A stretch of DNA of 64,000 nucleotides from Ensifer sp. WSM1721 (GTDB lineage Bacteria > Pseudomonadota > Alphaproteobacteria > Rhizobiales > Rhizobiaceae). The position numbers were made by a program, and so were the translations under genes. Position 1 is the stretch's first letter. Every line of letters begins with the position of its first letter. Of the stretch, positions 43,402 to 52,206 are shown piece by piece. Location of the stretch: positions 186,001-250,000 of the forward strand of contig NZ_CP165782.1 in the NCBI RefSeq assembly GCF_000513895.2, read 5' to 3'. The notes beneath the pieces are model-generated. The model made no database searches and had not been told where the DNA came from. It saw nothing but the letters and a program-made list of their open reading frames with translations.

Positions 43402-43821
43402 ATGGACCCCTTGGGTGGTGGCAGCAAGAGCATGCAGGCCGGCCGGCTCCTTGCCGTGCTGTGGCTTTTCTGTGCCTCACTTGCCATGCAGGTCATCGTG
43501 GTCGGCCAAAGCGTTTCCGGCCGCGCGGCGACGGGAGGTGGCGGTGTCGCCGCGCCGGATAGCGGTTCCTCCGACCGCCCGGCTGTCCGCCAGATATCAA
43601 GGGCCGCTGCCCTGCCGGACCTCCGCTTTACCGGAGAGCGCTCGGACGGGAAATCGACGACCGGCGGCGATCCCGTCTCGGTCCTTCCGCTCGAACGCAT
43701 AGCCTTCCCCGCCCATGCAGACGCTCGCCCCGTGCCATTGCCCCGGGCCGAAATCGCATCAGGGGCGCTGCTTCGAAGCGAGCGCATCCGCGCCCCGCCT
43801 CCGTCCATAGCCGTTCTTTGA
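43402..43821 (+). CDS. Hypothetical protein with N-terminal membrane anchor
   Basis: A 139-residue protein I do not recognise. An N-terminal hydrophobic segment (LLAVLWLFCASLAMQVIVVG) acts as a signal anchor or signal peptide. The remainder is low in hydrophobicity and rich in Gly, Ala, Pro and Ser (TGGGGVAAPDSGSSDRP), so it is probably disordered in the periplasm. Start ATG 43402 is preceded by GAAAGGAA at a long distance; an ATG at 43432 is possible. It lies upstream of secDF on the same strand, with 96 bases between. Confidence 0.55.
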   Translation: MDPLGGGSKSMQAGRLLAVLWLFCASLAMQVIVVGQSVSGRAATGGGGVAAPDSGSSDRPAVRQISRAAALPDLRFTGERSDGKSTTGGDPVSVLPLERIAFPAHADARPVPLPRAEIASGALLRSERIRAPPPSIAVL

Positions 43822-43917
43822 GTTCGGCAGGGGTTCTCGCTCCTGCTTCGGCCTTTGATGAAACCTAGCCCGGACGCCCGCGTGAAGGCGCGTTCAGGTT
43901 TTCATGGAATTTTCCAC

Positions 43918-46452
43918 ATGCGTACATCCAGATGGGCGGTCCTCGCCTATGTCGCGATCATCATCTTCGGATGCCTCGCGGCGCTGCCGAGCGTTCTGAC
44001 GCCGGCCATGAGGGAGCAAGTCGCTTCCGTTCTGCCGTTCAAGCCAGTCACCCTCGGCCTCGACTTGAGGGGCGGCTCGCACCTCGTGCTCGAGGTCGAC
44101 GGGGCAGGGCTGCAGAAAGCTCGCCTCAACTCGCTTCTCGACGATACCCGCCGGGTGCTGCGCGGCGAGCGCGTTTCCGCCTCCTCGGCCCGTATCAGCG
44201 GCAATAGCGTGACCGTGAGCATCCCGGACGCTGCGGACCGCGAGAAGGTCCTGCCGAAACTGCAGGAGCTGGCGACACCCGTAAGCACGGTCGGCTTCGG
44301 CGCCACCGCCGCCGAAGTCGAGGTGGCGACGAACGGCGACGTCGTGACGCTGGCAATGACCGAGGCAGGCCTTGCCGACCGCATGACCAAGGCGGTCGAG
44401 CAGAGCCTCGAGATCATCCGCAACCGCGTCGACCAGGTCGGCGTTGCCGAGCCGCTGATCCAGAGGATCGGTTCGAACCGCATTCTCGTCCAACTGCCGG
44501 GTCTTCAGGATCCGACTCGTCTGCGCGAGCTTTTGGGTTCCACTGCTCAGATGAGCTTCCACATGCTCGATCAGACCGTGGACGTCACACAGCCGCCGCC
44601 GCGCGGCGTCGACATTCTTCCGGGCGCGAACGACGGCAACAAATATCCGGTCGAAAGCCGCGTCGCCATTTCCGGCGAGCGCCTTGAAGATGCGAAAGTC
44701 GGCTTCGACCAACGCACGAACCAGCCGGTGGTGGATTTCGCCTTCGACTCACTCGGCGCCCGCCAGTTCGCCGACATCACCCGTGAAAACGTCGGCCGGC
44801 CCTTCGCGATCGTGCTTGACGGCAAAGTCCTGACGGCACCGGTTATCAACGAGCCGATCCTCGGCGGCCGCGGTCAGATCAGCGGCAACTTCACCGTCGA
44901 GGAGGCAACGGTTCTCTCGGCGCTCCTGCGCTCCGGCGCCTTGCCCGCGCCGCTCACCATCATCGAAGAGCGCTCGGTCGGCCCGAATCTCGGCAGCGAC
45001 TCGATCCGCATGGGCCTCTATACCGGCCTTGCCGGTTTCGGTCTCGTCGTCACTCTGATGATCGTCCTCTACGGCGCCTGGGGCATGATCGCCAATGTCG
45101 GCCTCGTGCTGCACACGATCATGACGATCGGCGTGCTCGGCTTGATCGGCTCGACGCTGACGCTCCCCGGCATCGCCGGCATCATTCTCGGCATCGGCAT
45201 GGCGGTCGACGCCAACATCCTCATCAACGCCCGTATCCGGGAAGAGACAGAGGCGGGTGCCGGTGCGATGAAGGCGCTCGACGTCGGCTTCAACAAGGCC
45301 TACGCCACGATCCTCGACTCCAACGTCACCACGCTTGCCGGCACGATCCTCCTGTTCTGGCTGGGCAGCGGTCCCGTCCGCGGCTTTGCCGTGACGATGA
45401 TGCTCGGCATCGTCATTTCGATGTTCACATCGGTCACGGTCGTGCGTCTGCTGATGCGCGAGGTCGTCGTCCGTCGCAAGATGAAGAAGCTGGAGATCCC
45501 GTCGCTCTTCGGCCGCGTTCCGCACCTGCCGACCTTCTCCTTCATGAAGCGCCGCTTCCAGGCGATCGGCTTTTCGGCCTTCCTGTCGATCAGTTCGGTC
45601 ATCCTGTTCTTCACGCCGGGTCTCAACTACGGCATCGACTTCATCGGCGGTATCCAGGTCGAGGCGGTGTCGAAGGAGAAGATCGACCTGCCGACGCTGC
45701 GTCACAGCCTCGAAGAGCTGAACCTCGGCGAGGTGGCACTGCAGGACTTCGGCGGCGGCCAATCGGTGCTGGTCCGCGTCCAGCGGCAGCCTGGCGGTGA
45801 GCAGGAGCAGACAGCGGCGCTGAACCGCATCAAGGACGCCGTAACGACCGCTATCCCTGGTGTCAGTATGGAGCGGACCGAGGTCGTCGGCCCCACGGTC
45901 AGCGGCGAGCTCGCACGGTCCGGCTTCCTTGCGGTAGGCCTCGCCATGGTCGCGATCCTGCTCTACATCTGGTTCCGCTTCGAGTGGCACTTTGCCGTCG
46001 GCGCGATCGCGGTGCTGCTGCTCGACATCACCAAGACCGTCGGCTTCTTCGCGCTGACCGGGATCGACTTCAATCTCACGGCGATCGCGGCGTTGCTGAC
46101 GATGATCGGCTACTCGGTGAACGACAAGGTGGTCGTCTACGACCGCATGCGCGAGAACCTGCGCAAATACAAATCGATGCCGTTCTCCGACCTCATCGAC
46201 ATGAGCATCAATCAGGTGATCGCGCGATGCATCTTCACCTCGATGGCGACGGCGCTTTCGCTGGTGCCGATGGCGATCTGGGGCGGGGAGGCGGTGCGCA
46301 GCTTCGCCTGGCCGATGATCTTCGGTGTCATCGTGGCGACGACCTCGTCGATCTATATCGGCGGACCGATCCTGCTTTTCCTGAGCCGCTGGTGGAAAGA
46401 TCGCGAAGCCGGCCGCTCCGGAGCGCAGCAGGCGGGAACGCCGACGGCCTAA
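43918..46452 (+). CDS. secDF: Fused protein translocase subunit SecDF
   Basis: An 844-residue membrane protein joining SecD and SecF, which use the proton gradient to pull exported proteins through SecYEG. The first half has the D1 motif GLDLRGGSHLVLEV, a large periplasmic P1 region and six helices including GIILGIGMAVDANILI. The second half restarts with GLNYGIDFIGGIQVEA, then AIAALLTMIGYSVNDKVVVYDRM, cut here as IAALLTMIGYSVNDK and VVVYDRMREN. The start could be the ATG at 43918 or one at 43858; I prefer 43918 because the first helix follows directly. A strong terminator lies downstream. Confidence 0.92.
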   Translation: MRTSRWAVLAYVAIIIFGCLAALPSVLTPAMREQVASVLPFKPVTLGLDLRGGSHLVLEVDGAGLQKARLNSLLDDTRRVLRGERVSASSARISGNSVTVSIPDAADREKVLPKLQELATPVSTVGFGATAAEVEVATNGDVVTLAMTEAGLADRMTKAVEQSLEIIRNRVDQVGVAEPLIQRIGSNRILVQLPGLQDPTRLRELLGSTAQMSFHMLDQTVDVTQPPPRGVDILPGANDGNKYPVESRVAISGERLEDAKVGFDQRTNQPVVDFAFDSLGARQFADITRENVGRPFAIVLDGKVLTAPVINEPILGGRGQISGNFTVEEATVLSALLRSGALPAPLTIIEERSVGPNLGSDSIRMGLYTGLAGFGLVVTLMIVLYGAWGMIANVGLVLHTIMTIGVLGLIGSTLTLPGIAGIILGIGMAVDANILINARIREETEAGAGAMKALDVGFNKAYATILDSNVTTLAGTILLFWLGSGPVRGFAVTMMLGIVISMFTSVTVVRLLMREVVVRRKMKKLEIPSLFGRVPHLPTFSFMKRRFQAIGFSAFLSISSVILFFTPGLNYGIDFIGGIQVEAVSKEKIDLPTLRHSLEELNLGEVALQDFGGGQSVLVRVQRQPGGEQEQTAALNRIKDAVTTAIPGVSMERTEVVGPTVSGELARSGFLAVGLAMVAILLYIWFRFEWHFAVGAIAVLLLDITKTVGFFALTGIDFNLTAIAALLTMIGYSVNDKVVVYDRMRENLRKYKSMPFSDLIDMSINQVIARCIFTSMATALSLVPMAIWGGEAVRSFAWPMIFGVIVATTSSIYIGGPILLFLSRWWKDREAGRSGAQQAGTPTA

Positions 46453-46493
46453 TCGGCTTTTCGCCATCGTCATCGCGCAATAGTGATGAAGCG

Positions 46494-46525
46494 AAAAGGG
46501 GCGGTCCTGCGGGCCGCCCCTTTTT
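46494..46525 (+). terminator. Rho-independent terminator of secDF
   Basis: AAAAGGGGCGG (46494-46504) pairs with CCGCCCCTTTT (46514-46524) around a nine-base loop, and the right arm runs into TTTTT. It lies 42 bases after the secDF stop codon. With A-run and T-run on either side it could work in both directions. Confidence 0.9.
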
Positions 46526-46686
46526 CGTCCGAAAGTGCTGTCTTTATCAGAGCCGTCCCTTGCGGGTCGATTCGGCGCTCCCTAAATAGCGTTCGAGCTC
46601 ACGATCGGCAAGCGAACAGAATTGTCCACGCAGTGGGCGCCTGAACGTTGAAAAGAGAATTATTTTTCGTTTCTTCGTTTCTGGAG

Positions 46687-46715
46687 TTGACTGATTTTGT
46701 GGATTATTCTAACTT
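46687..46715 (+). promoter_or_regulatory. Candidate sigma-70-type promoter
   Basis: TTGACT at 46687-46692 is followed after 17 bases by TAACTT at 46710-46715, in a locally AT-rich stretch unlike the surrounding sequence. A transcript would begin near 46722 and cover the small ORF at 46801. The -10 match is only partial. Confidence 0.4.
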
Positions 46716-46800
46716 GCAAATCGTGGGGGAAGGAATCCGCCTCGAATTGTTCATGAAACGCCCCGGCGCGCGCTGCCGGGCCAAGCCGAAGGAGAGTGAC

Positions 46801-46890
46801 ATGTTCGAAAACACCGCCGCTTTCTGCGGCTCGCGTTCCCTTTGTCGCGCAACGGTGAAAGGGCTCATTCGCACGCTTTGGCGAATGTGA
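46801..46890 (+). CDS. Candidate small protein, 29 residues
   Basis: ATG at 46801 is preceded by GAAGGAGAGTGAC, a near-ideal ribosome site with seven-base spacing, and opens MFENTAAFCGSRSLCRATVK then GLIRTLWRM. The product would be basic and amphipathic with two cysteines. Two hairpins fall inside it, CCGC/GCGG near 46815 and CATTCGC/GCGAATG at its end, so the transcript could also be a small RNA. A promoter candidate lies 110 bases upstream. The ribosome site is the main evidence that it is translated. Confidence 0.45.
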   Translation: MFENTAAFCGSRSLCRATVKGLIRTLWRM

Positions 46891-46965
46891 CCCTTCGAAC
46901 TTCCCGAATTCACCCTTTGCCGAGAATCGAATGATCCGCGCCTACGCGCGGGGGAGCGTTATTAC

Positions 46966-47181
46966 ATGAGCAAGCAAGTTATCGAATATGACGGCGAAGC
47001 CGTCGGCGTTGTCGTTCCGGATAAAGACCGGCTGAAGTTCCTCGCCGTGAAGTATCACGTCTGGGATCTCGACAAGCAGCATTTCCGTTCGGCAGACGAA
47101 GCGCGGACAGCAATCCGGCACCTGCTCGCCGGCCGGGGCGGACAAAGCGAGCGTAGTCATTCGGCCGGCTTTGCGGCATGA
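46966..47181 (+). CDS. Hypothetical small protein, 71 residues
   Basis: A 71-residue cytoplasmic protein that I do not recognise by family. A beta-rich start (KQVIEYDGEAVGVVVPDKDR) and a charged helix (DKQHFRSADEARTAIRHLL) look like a compact folded domain, and a basic, disordered tail follows. GGGGAG about 12 bases before the ATG supports the start. Proteins of this size and pattern are common single genes in rhizobia. It stands alone between the small-ORF region and an Rrf2 gene. Confidence 0.7.
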   Translation: MSKQVIEYDGEAVGVVVPDKDRLKFLAVKYHVWDLDKQHFRSADEARTAIRHLLAGRGGQSERSHSAGFAA

Positions 47182-47474
47182 CGCCCATATCTGAAGCATG
47201 CCGCCGCAATATCGATCGAGGTCACGGTGATTTCGGGCCCCCCAAGTCATCGTGACCCGCTTTCCAATGTCGGTGCGCGATGGGCGCGTAAGACCGCACA
47301 TGCTTTCTAACATCATTGCGTCGACGGCCTCCTTTCTGCAGCAGCATTCGACCCGCTCATCTTCGCCGATTGTCGACTATAACTGTATATTGACCGCGCA
47401 TTCTTGTGCTATGCCAAGACGAGTTGTGTCATGGACGGTTTCGCCGTTAGCGGAACCGGGGAGAATTGGCTCGA

Positions 47475-47930
47475 ATGCTGACGAAAAAGGGAAAATACGG
47501 ACTGAAGGCGCTTGTCGATTTGGCGCGGCTGGGGCCTGGTGAAACCGCCTTCATCAACGAGATTGCGCTCCGCAACAATATTCCGAAGAAATTTCTCGAC
47601 ACGATCCTGCTCGAACTGCGCAACGCCGGCGTGCTGCGCTCGAAGAAAGGCCCCGGCGGCGGTTACTCGCTGTCGCGTCCGGCTTCCGAGATCCGCATCG
47701 GCCACGTGATACGCACGCTCGACGGACCGCTGGCGCCCATACGCTGTGCGAGCCGCACGGCTTACGAGGTCTGCGAGGACTGCAGCAATCCGGAGACCTG
47801 TCGGGTCCGCATCTCGATGACGTCGGTGCGCGACGCCATGGCCTCGATCCTCGATTCGATGACGCTCGCCGAGTTCGCCGCCGATGGCGCGGTCCCTCCG
47901 GAAACCTCAGTAGAAAAACGTGCCGGGTGA
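47475..47930 (+). CDS. Rrf2 family transcriptional regulator
   Basis: A 151-residue Rrf2-type protein. The winged helix covers KYGLKALVDLARLGPGETAF and IPKKFLDTILLELRNAGVLR, with the wing GPGGGYSLSRPASE. A cysteine cluster C-X8-C-X2-C-X5-C (RCASRTAYEVCEDCSNPETC) could hold an iron-sulfur cluster. It differs from the first Rrf2 gene of this window and does not have the RirA N-terminus. Start ATG 47475 follows GGGGAGA. No co-directional target lies within 200 bases, so its regulon is unknown. An AT-rich stretch near 47375-47395 probably contains its promoter. Confidence 0.85.
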   Translation: MLTKKGKYGLKALVDLARLGPGETAFINEIALRNNIPKKFLDTILLELRNAGVLRSKKGPGGGYSLSRPASEIRIGHVIRTLDGPLAPIRCASRTAYEVCEDCSNPETCRVRISMTSVRDAMASILDSMTLAEFAADGAVPPETSVEKRAG

Positions 47931-47971
47931 GACCGCCTGTCTCACAACGGCACCGCGTCTCATCAGCCGCG

Positions 47972-48002
47972 CAAAGCCGCTGTAGCACTTTGAATTGCTG
48001 CA
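47972..48002 (+). repeat. RIME1 fragment
   Basis: The segment from CGCTGTAGCACTTTGAATTG to CTGCA matches the junction between the two palindromes of the complete RIME1 copies, with the outer halves of both palindromes missing. It lies between the Rrf2 gene and kpsF and looks like a decayed or truncated insertion. Confidence 0.65.
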
Positions 48003-48160
48003 GATGTGGCGGTAGAGAGCTGTGAAATGCCGTGCAAATCGGTCCGGATGCAAGGATTCATGCAGCGGGAGACTTGGTTTGCCAGAAAAAAGGGCCTATC
48101 TGGCTCAATATTTGCCGCGCCGCTGAAAAGAGCGGCCTCTCGTTAATGAATCAGGGGTCG

Positions 48161-49174
48161 ATGATGGGCTTGAGACACGTGAAGGCGGACGCGCATTCCG
48201 GTGCCGCCGTAATGGATTCGATCCGTCGGACGATAACGACGGCGAAGAACGGCATCGAGGCGCTAGCCGACCACCTGGTGGCGGATGCAGCTTTTGCGCA
48301 GGGCCTCGTCGATGCCGTCGCATTGGTCGGCGACGGGGCGGGCCGCGTCGTCGTTTCCGGCGTCGGCAAGAGCGGACATATCGCCCGCAAAATCGCTGCC
48401 ACCATGGCTTCCACTGGAACTTCGGCCTATTTCGTCCATCCGACGGAGGCGAGCCACGGCGACCTCGGGATGATCACAGCCGACGACGTGCTGATCCTGC
48501 TCTCCTGGTCCGGCGAGACGGCGGAACTCGCCAACATGCTCACCTACGCCAAGCGCTTCAAAGTGCCGGTCGTCTCGATCTCCTGCAACCGCGACAGCAC
48601 CCTTGCGCGCAATTCCGAAATCGCGCTCGCCTTGCCGAAGGTGCAGGAAGCCTGCCCGCACGGGCTTGCGCCGACGACCTCGGCGATGCTGCAACTAGCG
48701 GTCGGCGATGCGCTTGCAATGGCCCTTTTGGAAAGGCGCGGCTTTTCCGCCGAGGATTTCAAGACTTTCCATCCGGGCGGCAAGCTCGGCGCGCAATTGC
48801 GGCTTGTCCAAGAACTTGCACACGTGGCCGAGCAGGTGCCCTTGCTGGCGGTCGGTCGCCCGATGAGCGAGGCGGTCATCGAAATGTCGGCGAAGGGCTT
48901 TGGTGTCGTCGGCATCGTCGATGAAAAAGGAGCGCTGGTCGGAGTGATTACCGACGGCGACCTGCGCCGCCACATGACCGGCGACCTCTTGAGCCAACCG
49001 GTCGAAGAGGTGATGTCGTGCAATCCGCGGGTCGTTCACGGCGACGTGCTTGCGAGCGCCGCCATGGAGTTCATGGAGGAGCACAAGATCACCGTGCTCT
49101 TCCTCGTCGATGAGGCGGGAATGCCGGTCGGCATCCTGCACATTCACGATCTGCTGCGGGCCGGCGTCGCCTAA
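48161..49174 (+). CDS. kpsF: KpsF/GutQ family arabinose-5-phosphate isomerase
   Basis: A 337-residue sugar isomerase converting ribulose 5-phosphate to arabinose 5-phosphate, the first step to Kdo-type sugars. A SIS domain (GRVVVSGVGKSGHIARKIAA, HGDLGMITADDVLILLSWSG) occupies residues 45-190, and two CBS domains follow (GVVGIVDEKGALVGVITDGD and ITVLFLVDEAGMPVGILHIH). I placed the start at the double ATG 48161/48164, after AGGGG, since frames further upstream have no site. Its end overlaps the convergent rkpJ end by four bases. Beside the rkp genes it most likely supplies capsule precursor, but a general LPS role is possible. Confidence 0.9.
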   Translation: MMGLRHVKADAHSGAAVMDSIRRTITTAKNGIEALADHLVADAAFAQGLVDAVALVGDGAGRVVVSGVGKSGHIARKIAATMASTGTSAYFVHPTEASHGDLGMITADDVLILLSWSGETAELANMLTYAKRFKVPVVSISCNRDSTLARNSEIALALPKVQEACPHGLAPTTSAMLQLAVGDALAMALLERRGFSAEDFKTFHPGGKLGAQLRLVQELAHVAEQVPLLAVGRPMSEAVIEMSAKGFGVVGIVDEKGALVGVITDGDLRRHMTGDLLSQPVEEVMSCNPRVVHGDVLASAAMEFMEEHKITVLFLVDEAGMPVGILHIHDLLRAGVA

Positions 49175-50475
49175 TCATCGGATATTTTTCTTTTCGCAGG
49201 CTTTTGCCGGGGCGGCGGATCGACGAAGCCGCCCGGCTGATTGACGCTGTCGCGATGCAGCCGCTCGGCGATCGCTTGAGCGCCGGCGTCCGTTCCGGTG
49301 CGGGAATAGAAATTGCCGCGGACCTGGATCGAGGCGGCCATCAGCCTGAACATCGCCGCATTGAGCTGCGCATCCGGCGGCTGCGGTGCCGCCCAGAATG
49401 CGTCGAGCGGCTGCTGATCGGTAAGGCCGCCAATGTCGAAGACGGCCTTGCCGAGGACCTTCACGGGCTTATCCTGTCTTAATGCATGGAGCCCGGCGGT
49501 CGAGTTGACGGTCACCATACCGGCACTGTGCTCGGTCAGCAGGTCGAGATTGCCGCCGTCGAGATAGAGGACACGCCCCGAGATTCCGAGCGCAGCCGCT
49601 TCGCGGCCGATGATCTTTCGCCAGGGGATGAGGCTGTTGTCGAGCGGATGCACCTTGACGGCAAGCCGGGCGGTCGCGGGCGCCGCGCGTGCGAAGGACG
49701 CGAGAATTTCATGGATCGCGTCGCGCTGACTGTTGAAGGGCGAATGCGCGCGCAGTTGATAATCGGTCTCGAGCTGTAGCGGATAGACGAAATAGGGCGA
49801 GCCGCTGGATAGAAGAGAGCGGACTATCGCGTCGGCCGCCTGCTGGTGGCGCTTGCCGGCCGCAAGCCGCCTCAGCCACCCGGCATACTCGGCGAGCGGA
49901 TGAAAGATCGCGTGCCGGCGATAGCCGGGGAAGAGGAACCAGAGAAAGACGTTCGGGAGGTTGTAGAGAAGGTCACAGGCCGCCTCGGCGACGAAGCTCT
50001 GCCGGTAGCGCCGCTGCCAGTTCGGCTCGGGCAATCCCTCTGCCGCCTCTAAAATCTGCGCCGGGTCGGCGGGGAAATGCGAGTTGGACGACATGCCGCC
50101 GCGCTCGATCGTCAGCCAGTCCGGCCTGAGATATCCCATCTCGATGACGAAGACCTGCGCGCCGGCCCTTTTGGCGGCAGCTATGGCGATCCGGTGATAA
50201 GGGCGCTCCTCGCCGAGCAGGACCAGATCGCTCACCGCATGCCGGCGGATGAACGCCTCGATATAGGCCGGCCAGCCTTCGATGGAGCCGCGGTAGTTGT
50301 GGGCCCCCGGGCGCCGCCAGAAGATCTGGTCGCCTGCATTGAGATTGATGCGCAGGCAGACGTGGCCAAGCGCTGCGAGCCGCGCGGCGATCTTGGCGAA
50401 GATCGGCGAGGATGGTCCCTGCAGGAACAGGAATGTCCGCCGTTGCACGCTTTTGATCGTCTTGCCTGCCGTCAT
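49171..50475 (-). CDS. rkpJ: Capsule polysaccharide export/modification protein RkpJ (KpsS-like)
   Basis: A 434-residue protein related to KpsS-type capsule proteins. The opening RRTFLFLQGPSSPIFAKIAA, then GDQIFWRRPGAHNYRGSIEG, and the later VKVHPLDNSLIPWRKII and MVTVNSTAGLHALRQDKPVK are typical; KpsS/KpsC enzymes add Kdo linkers to the lipid end of group 2 capsules. The start is ATG 50475 (MTAGKTIKSV). It is the last gene of the minus-strand rkp operon, 26 bases after rkpI. The gene symbol rests on the conserved S. meliloti rkpA-G-H-I-J order. Confidence 0.88.
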   Translation of the reverse strand: MTAGKTIKSVQRRTFLFLQGPSSPIFAKIAARLAALGHVCLRINLNAGDQIFWRRPGAHNYRGSIEGWPAYIEAFIRRHAVSDLVLLGEERPYHRIAIAAAKRAGAQVFVIEMGYLRPDWLTIERGGMSSNSHFPADPAQILEAAEGLPEPNWQRRYRQSFVAEAACDLLYNLPNVFLWFLFPGYRRHAIFHPLAEYAGWLRRLAAGKRHQQAADAIVRSLLSSGSPYFVYPLQLETDYQLRAHSPFNSQRDAIHEILASFARAAPATARLAVKVHPLDNSLIPWRKIIGREAAALGISGRVLYLDGGNLDLLTEHSAGMVTVNSTAGLHALRQDKPVKVLGKAVFDIGGLTDQQPLDAFWAAPQPPDAQLNAAMFRLMAASIQVRGNFYSRTGTDAGAQAIAERLHRDSVNQPGGFVDPPPRQKPAKRKISDD

Positions 50476-50501
50476 GGGTCGAGACTTCCGGATAGCCGCC
50501 G

Positions 50502-52097
50502 CTATTGCAGCGCGTCCTTTTGCAGGTTGGCGTGCCTGACCAGGGACCGGATCAGGTTCCACGGATCTTCGTCCTCAGCCGCTTTCGGCTTGTGACCGGT
50601 GGGCCGCGCATCGGCGAGCGGCACGATGAAATAATCCGTCCGCGGGTCCGGGAACGGGTCGGCGAAGGACTTCAGAAGCGGCGCATGATCGCCGTAGAAG
50701 ACGAGCCAGACGGGCCGGTCGAGCTTGTCGAGACCGTCGATCAGCTTCTTCAGGGCGGCGTCCGATTGCTCGAGGATCGCCAGGTAGATATCGACCGGAC
50801 TGGTGAGGCCTTCGACGCGCCCGGGTTCCCAAGGGCCGTGATTGGCCATCGAGGCGACGAAGACGAAGCCGCTCTCGTCTTCGGGTAGATTGTGAACTTC
50901 TTCAAGCACCCTCGCCGCGAGCGCCGCGTCGGAGACGTAGAGCCCGTCCCGTTCGGGATCATGGTCGAAGGCGTCGAGCATGGTGAGCTTCTCGAAGCCG
51001 AGCACCGGCATTGCCTTGTGCCGCAGGAAGAACGTCCGGTCATAGGGGTGGATGAAATGCGTGCGCCAGCCGGCGCGCTTCAGCTTTCCCGGCCAGACCA
51101 CGTCGGCATAATGCGCCGCGCGGAGATAGGGGTAGCTCGCATCGACATGGATGTCGTCCGGCACGAGGCCGCTCAGGACGGCGAATTCGGTGCGCAGCGT
51201 ATAGCCGCCCTCGAAGACATTGCTCAGGCGCCCCCATTGCACCGCTTGCTTGCGCAGCCGGTCGATCGTCGGCAGCTTGATCGAATTGACGCCGAAGTGC
51301 CGCATGTCGATGAAGGACTCCGACTGCCAGACAACGATCAACGGCGCTTCCTCGTGGCCGATGAGGTCATGGACCGCTGCGCGCAGGCGTTCGGAAAGCT
51401 CGGCGACGATCTTCTCACGCTTGACCCCCAGCCAGACAATGAAGTGGAAGACGACCGAACCGAAGGTGCCGAACCGCACCGTGCTCATCTTCACATTGAC
51501 CTTTTTGCCCACCAGCCGTTGGACGAGCGCGGCAGTAGGCCGGTTCACCGGCCCGTAGAACAGGAGCAGCCAGGGTCCCGCCGCGATCAAGATCATCACC
51601 ACGATCCAGAACGGCTTGTCCCTTGCGGGCAGGACGCTCGGCTCGAAATACATGTAAAGGCCCGAGACGCCGAACACGTAGAGGAAGGCGACGATCCAGA
51701 AGACGATGTTCAGCGAAGTCGCATAGAAGATGGTCTTGTATTTGAAGACGTCCGCGACAAGAGCGATGTCGGAAAAGACCAACGGCTCGCGGATGAACTT
51801 GAACTTCGCCCGGGAAATGCCGGTGAAGATGATGAAGAAGCTCATCGTGCCGGCAGCCGCATAGAGGGGGCGCCAGGAGATCGCGAAAAAGCCGGCAAAG
51901 ACCAGCGCGATGACGGGCAGACGGGCAAGCGCATCGATGATGGCCCGATTGCGCCCGTAGGGGGGAGCGTTCCTCCTGCGCTCTCGTGCCGGCAGGGCGA
52001 AGCGGTCCGTGAAGAAGATCACCCCGCAGCTCAGCAGATAGCAAATGACGGCCAATGCTATCGGGTAGTCATGCAGGTGGAAGGGAAGAAGCGTCAA
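50502..52097 (-). CDS. rkpI: Membrane sulfatase-like (LTA synthase family) protein RkpI
   Basis: A protein of about 531 residues with five or so N-terminal helices (YPIALAVICYLLSCGVIFFT) and a periplasmic alkaline-phosphatase-superfamily domain. LIVVWQSESFIDMR holds the expected metal ligand and nucleophile region, and GYTLRTEFAVLSG and LVFYGDHAPLLKSF contain later ligands, as in phosphoglycerol transferases. It probably transfers a phospho-linked group during capsule or lipid maturation. The start is uncertain: TTG 52097 has AAAGG seven bases before it, while GTG 52121 is possible without a site. Confidence 0.85.
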   Translation of the reverse strand: MTLLPFHLHDYPIALAVICYLLSCGVIFFTDRFALPARERRRNAPPYGRNRAIIDALARLPVIALVFAGFFAISWRPLYAAAGTMSFFIIFTGISRAKFKFIREPLVFSDIALVADVFKYKTIFYATSLNIVFWIVAFLYVFGVSGLYMYFEPSVLPARDKPFWIVVMILIAAGPWLLLFYGPVNRPTAALVQRLVGKKVNVKMSTVRFGTFGSVVFHFIVWLGVKREKIVAELSERLRAAVHDLIGHEEAPLIVVWQSESFIDMRHFGVNSIKLPTIDRLRKQAVQWGRLSNVFEGGYTLRTEFAVLSGLVPDDIHVDASYPYLRAAHYADVVWPGKLKRAGWRTHFIHPYDRTFFLRHKAMPVLGFEKLTMLDAFDHDPERDGLYVSDAALAARVLEEVHNLPEDESGFVFVASMANHGPWEPGRVEGLTSPVDIYLAILEQSDAALKKLIDGLDKLDRPVWLVFYGDHAPLLKSFADPFPDPRTDYFIVPLADARPTGHKPKAAEDEDPWNLIRSLVRHANLQKDALQ

Positions 52098-52206
52098 GCA
52101 AATACCTTTATGCCGTTTCACCGCCGATGCCGTCTCGGCGGGGGTGCCGTCCGTTGACTTAAAGACTAAGCTCGGCCGGCACAAGCATGGCCGGGCTGCG
52201 TCCGCC

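Larger units (their letters stand above)
46453..46965. other. Intergenic region after secDF
   Basis: This 513-base stretch contains the secDF terminator, a candidate promoter (46687-46715), and a 29-codon ORF with a strong ribosome site (46801-46890). The part 46526-46686 shows nothing recognisable. Two overlapping longer frames, one on each strand, look like shadows. Confidence 0.6.

Noticed and set aside
44749..46473. 574-codon minus-strand frame opposite secDF
   Set aside because: secDF motifs are intact on the plus strand, and the antisense product is highly charged and repetitive, typical of a shadow.
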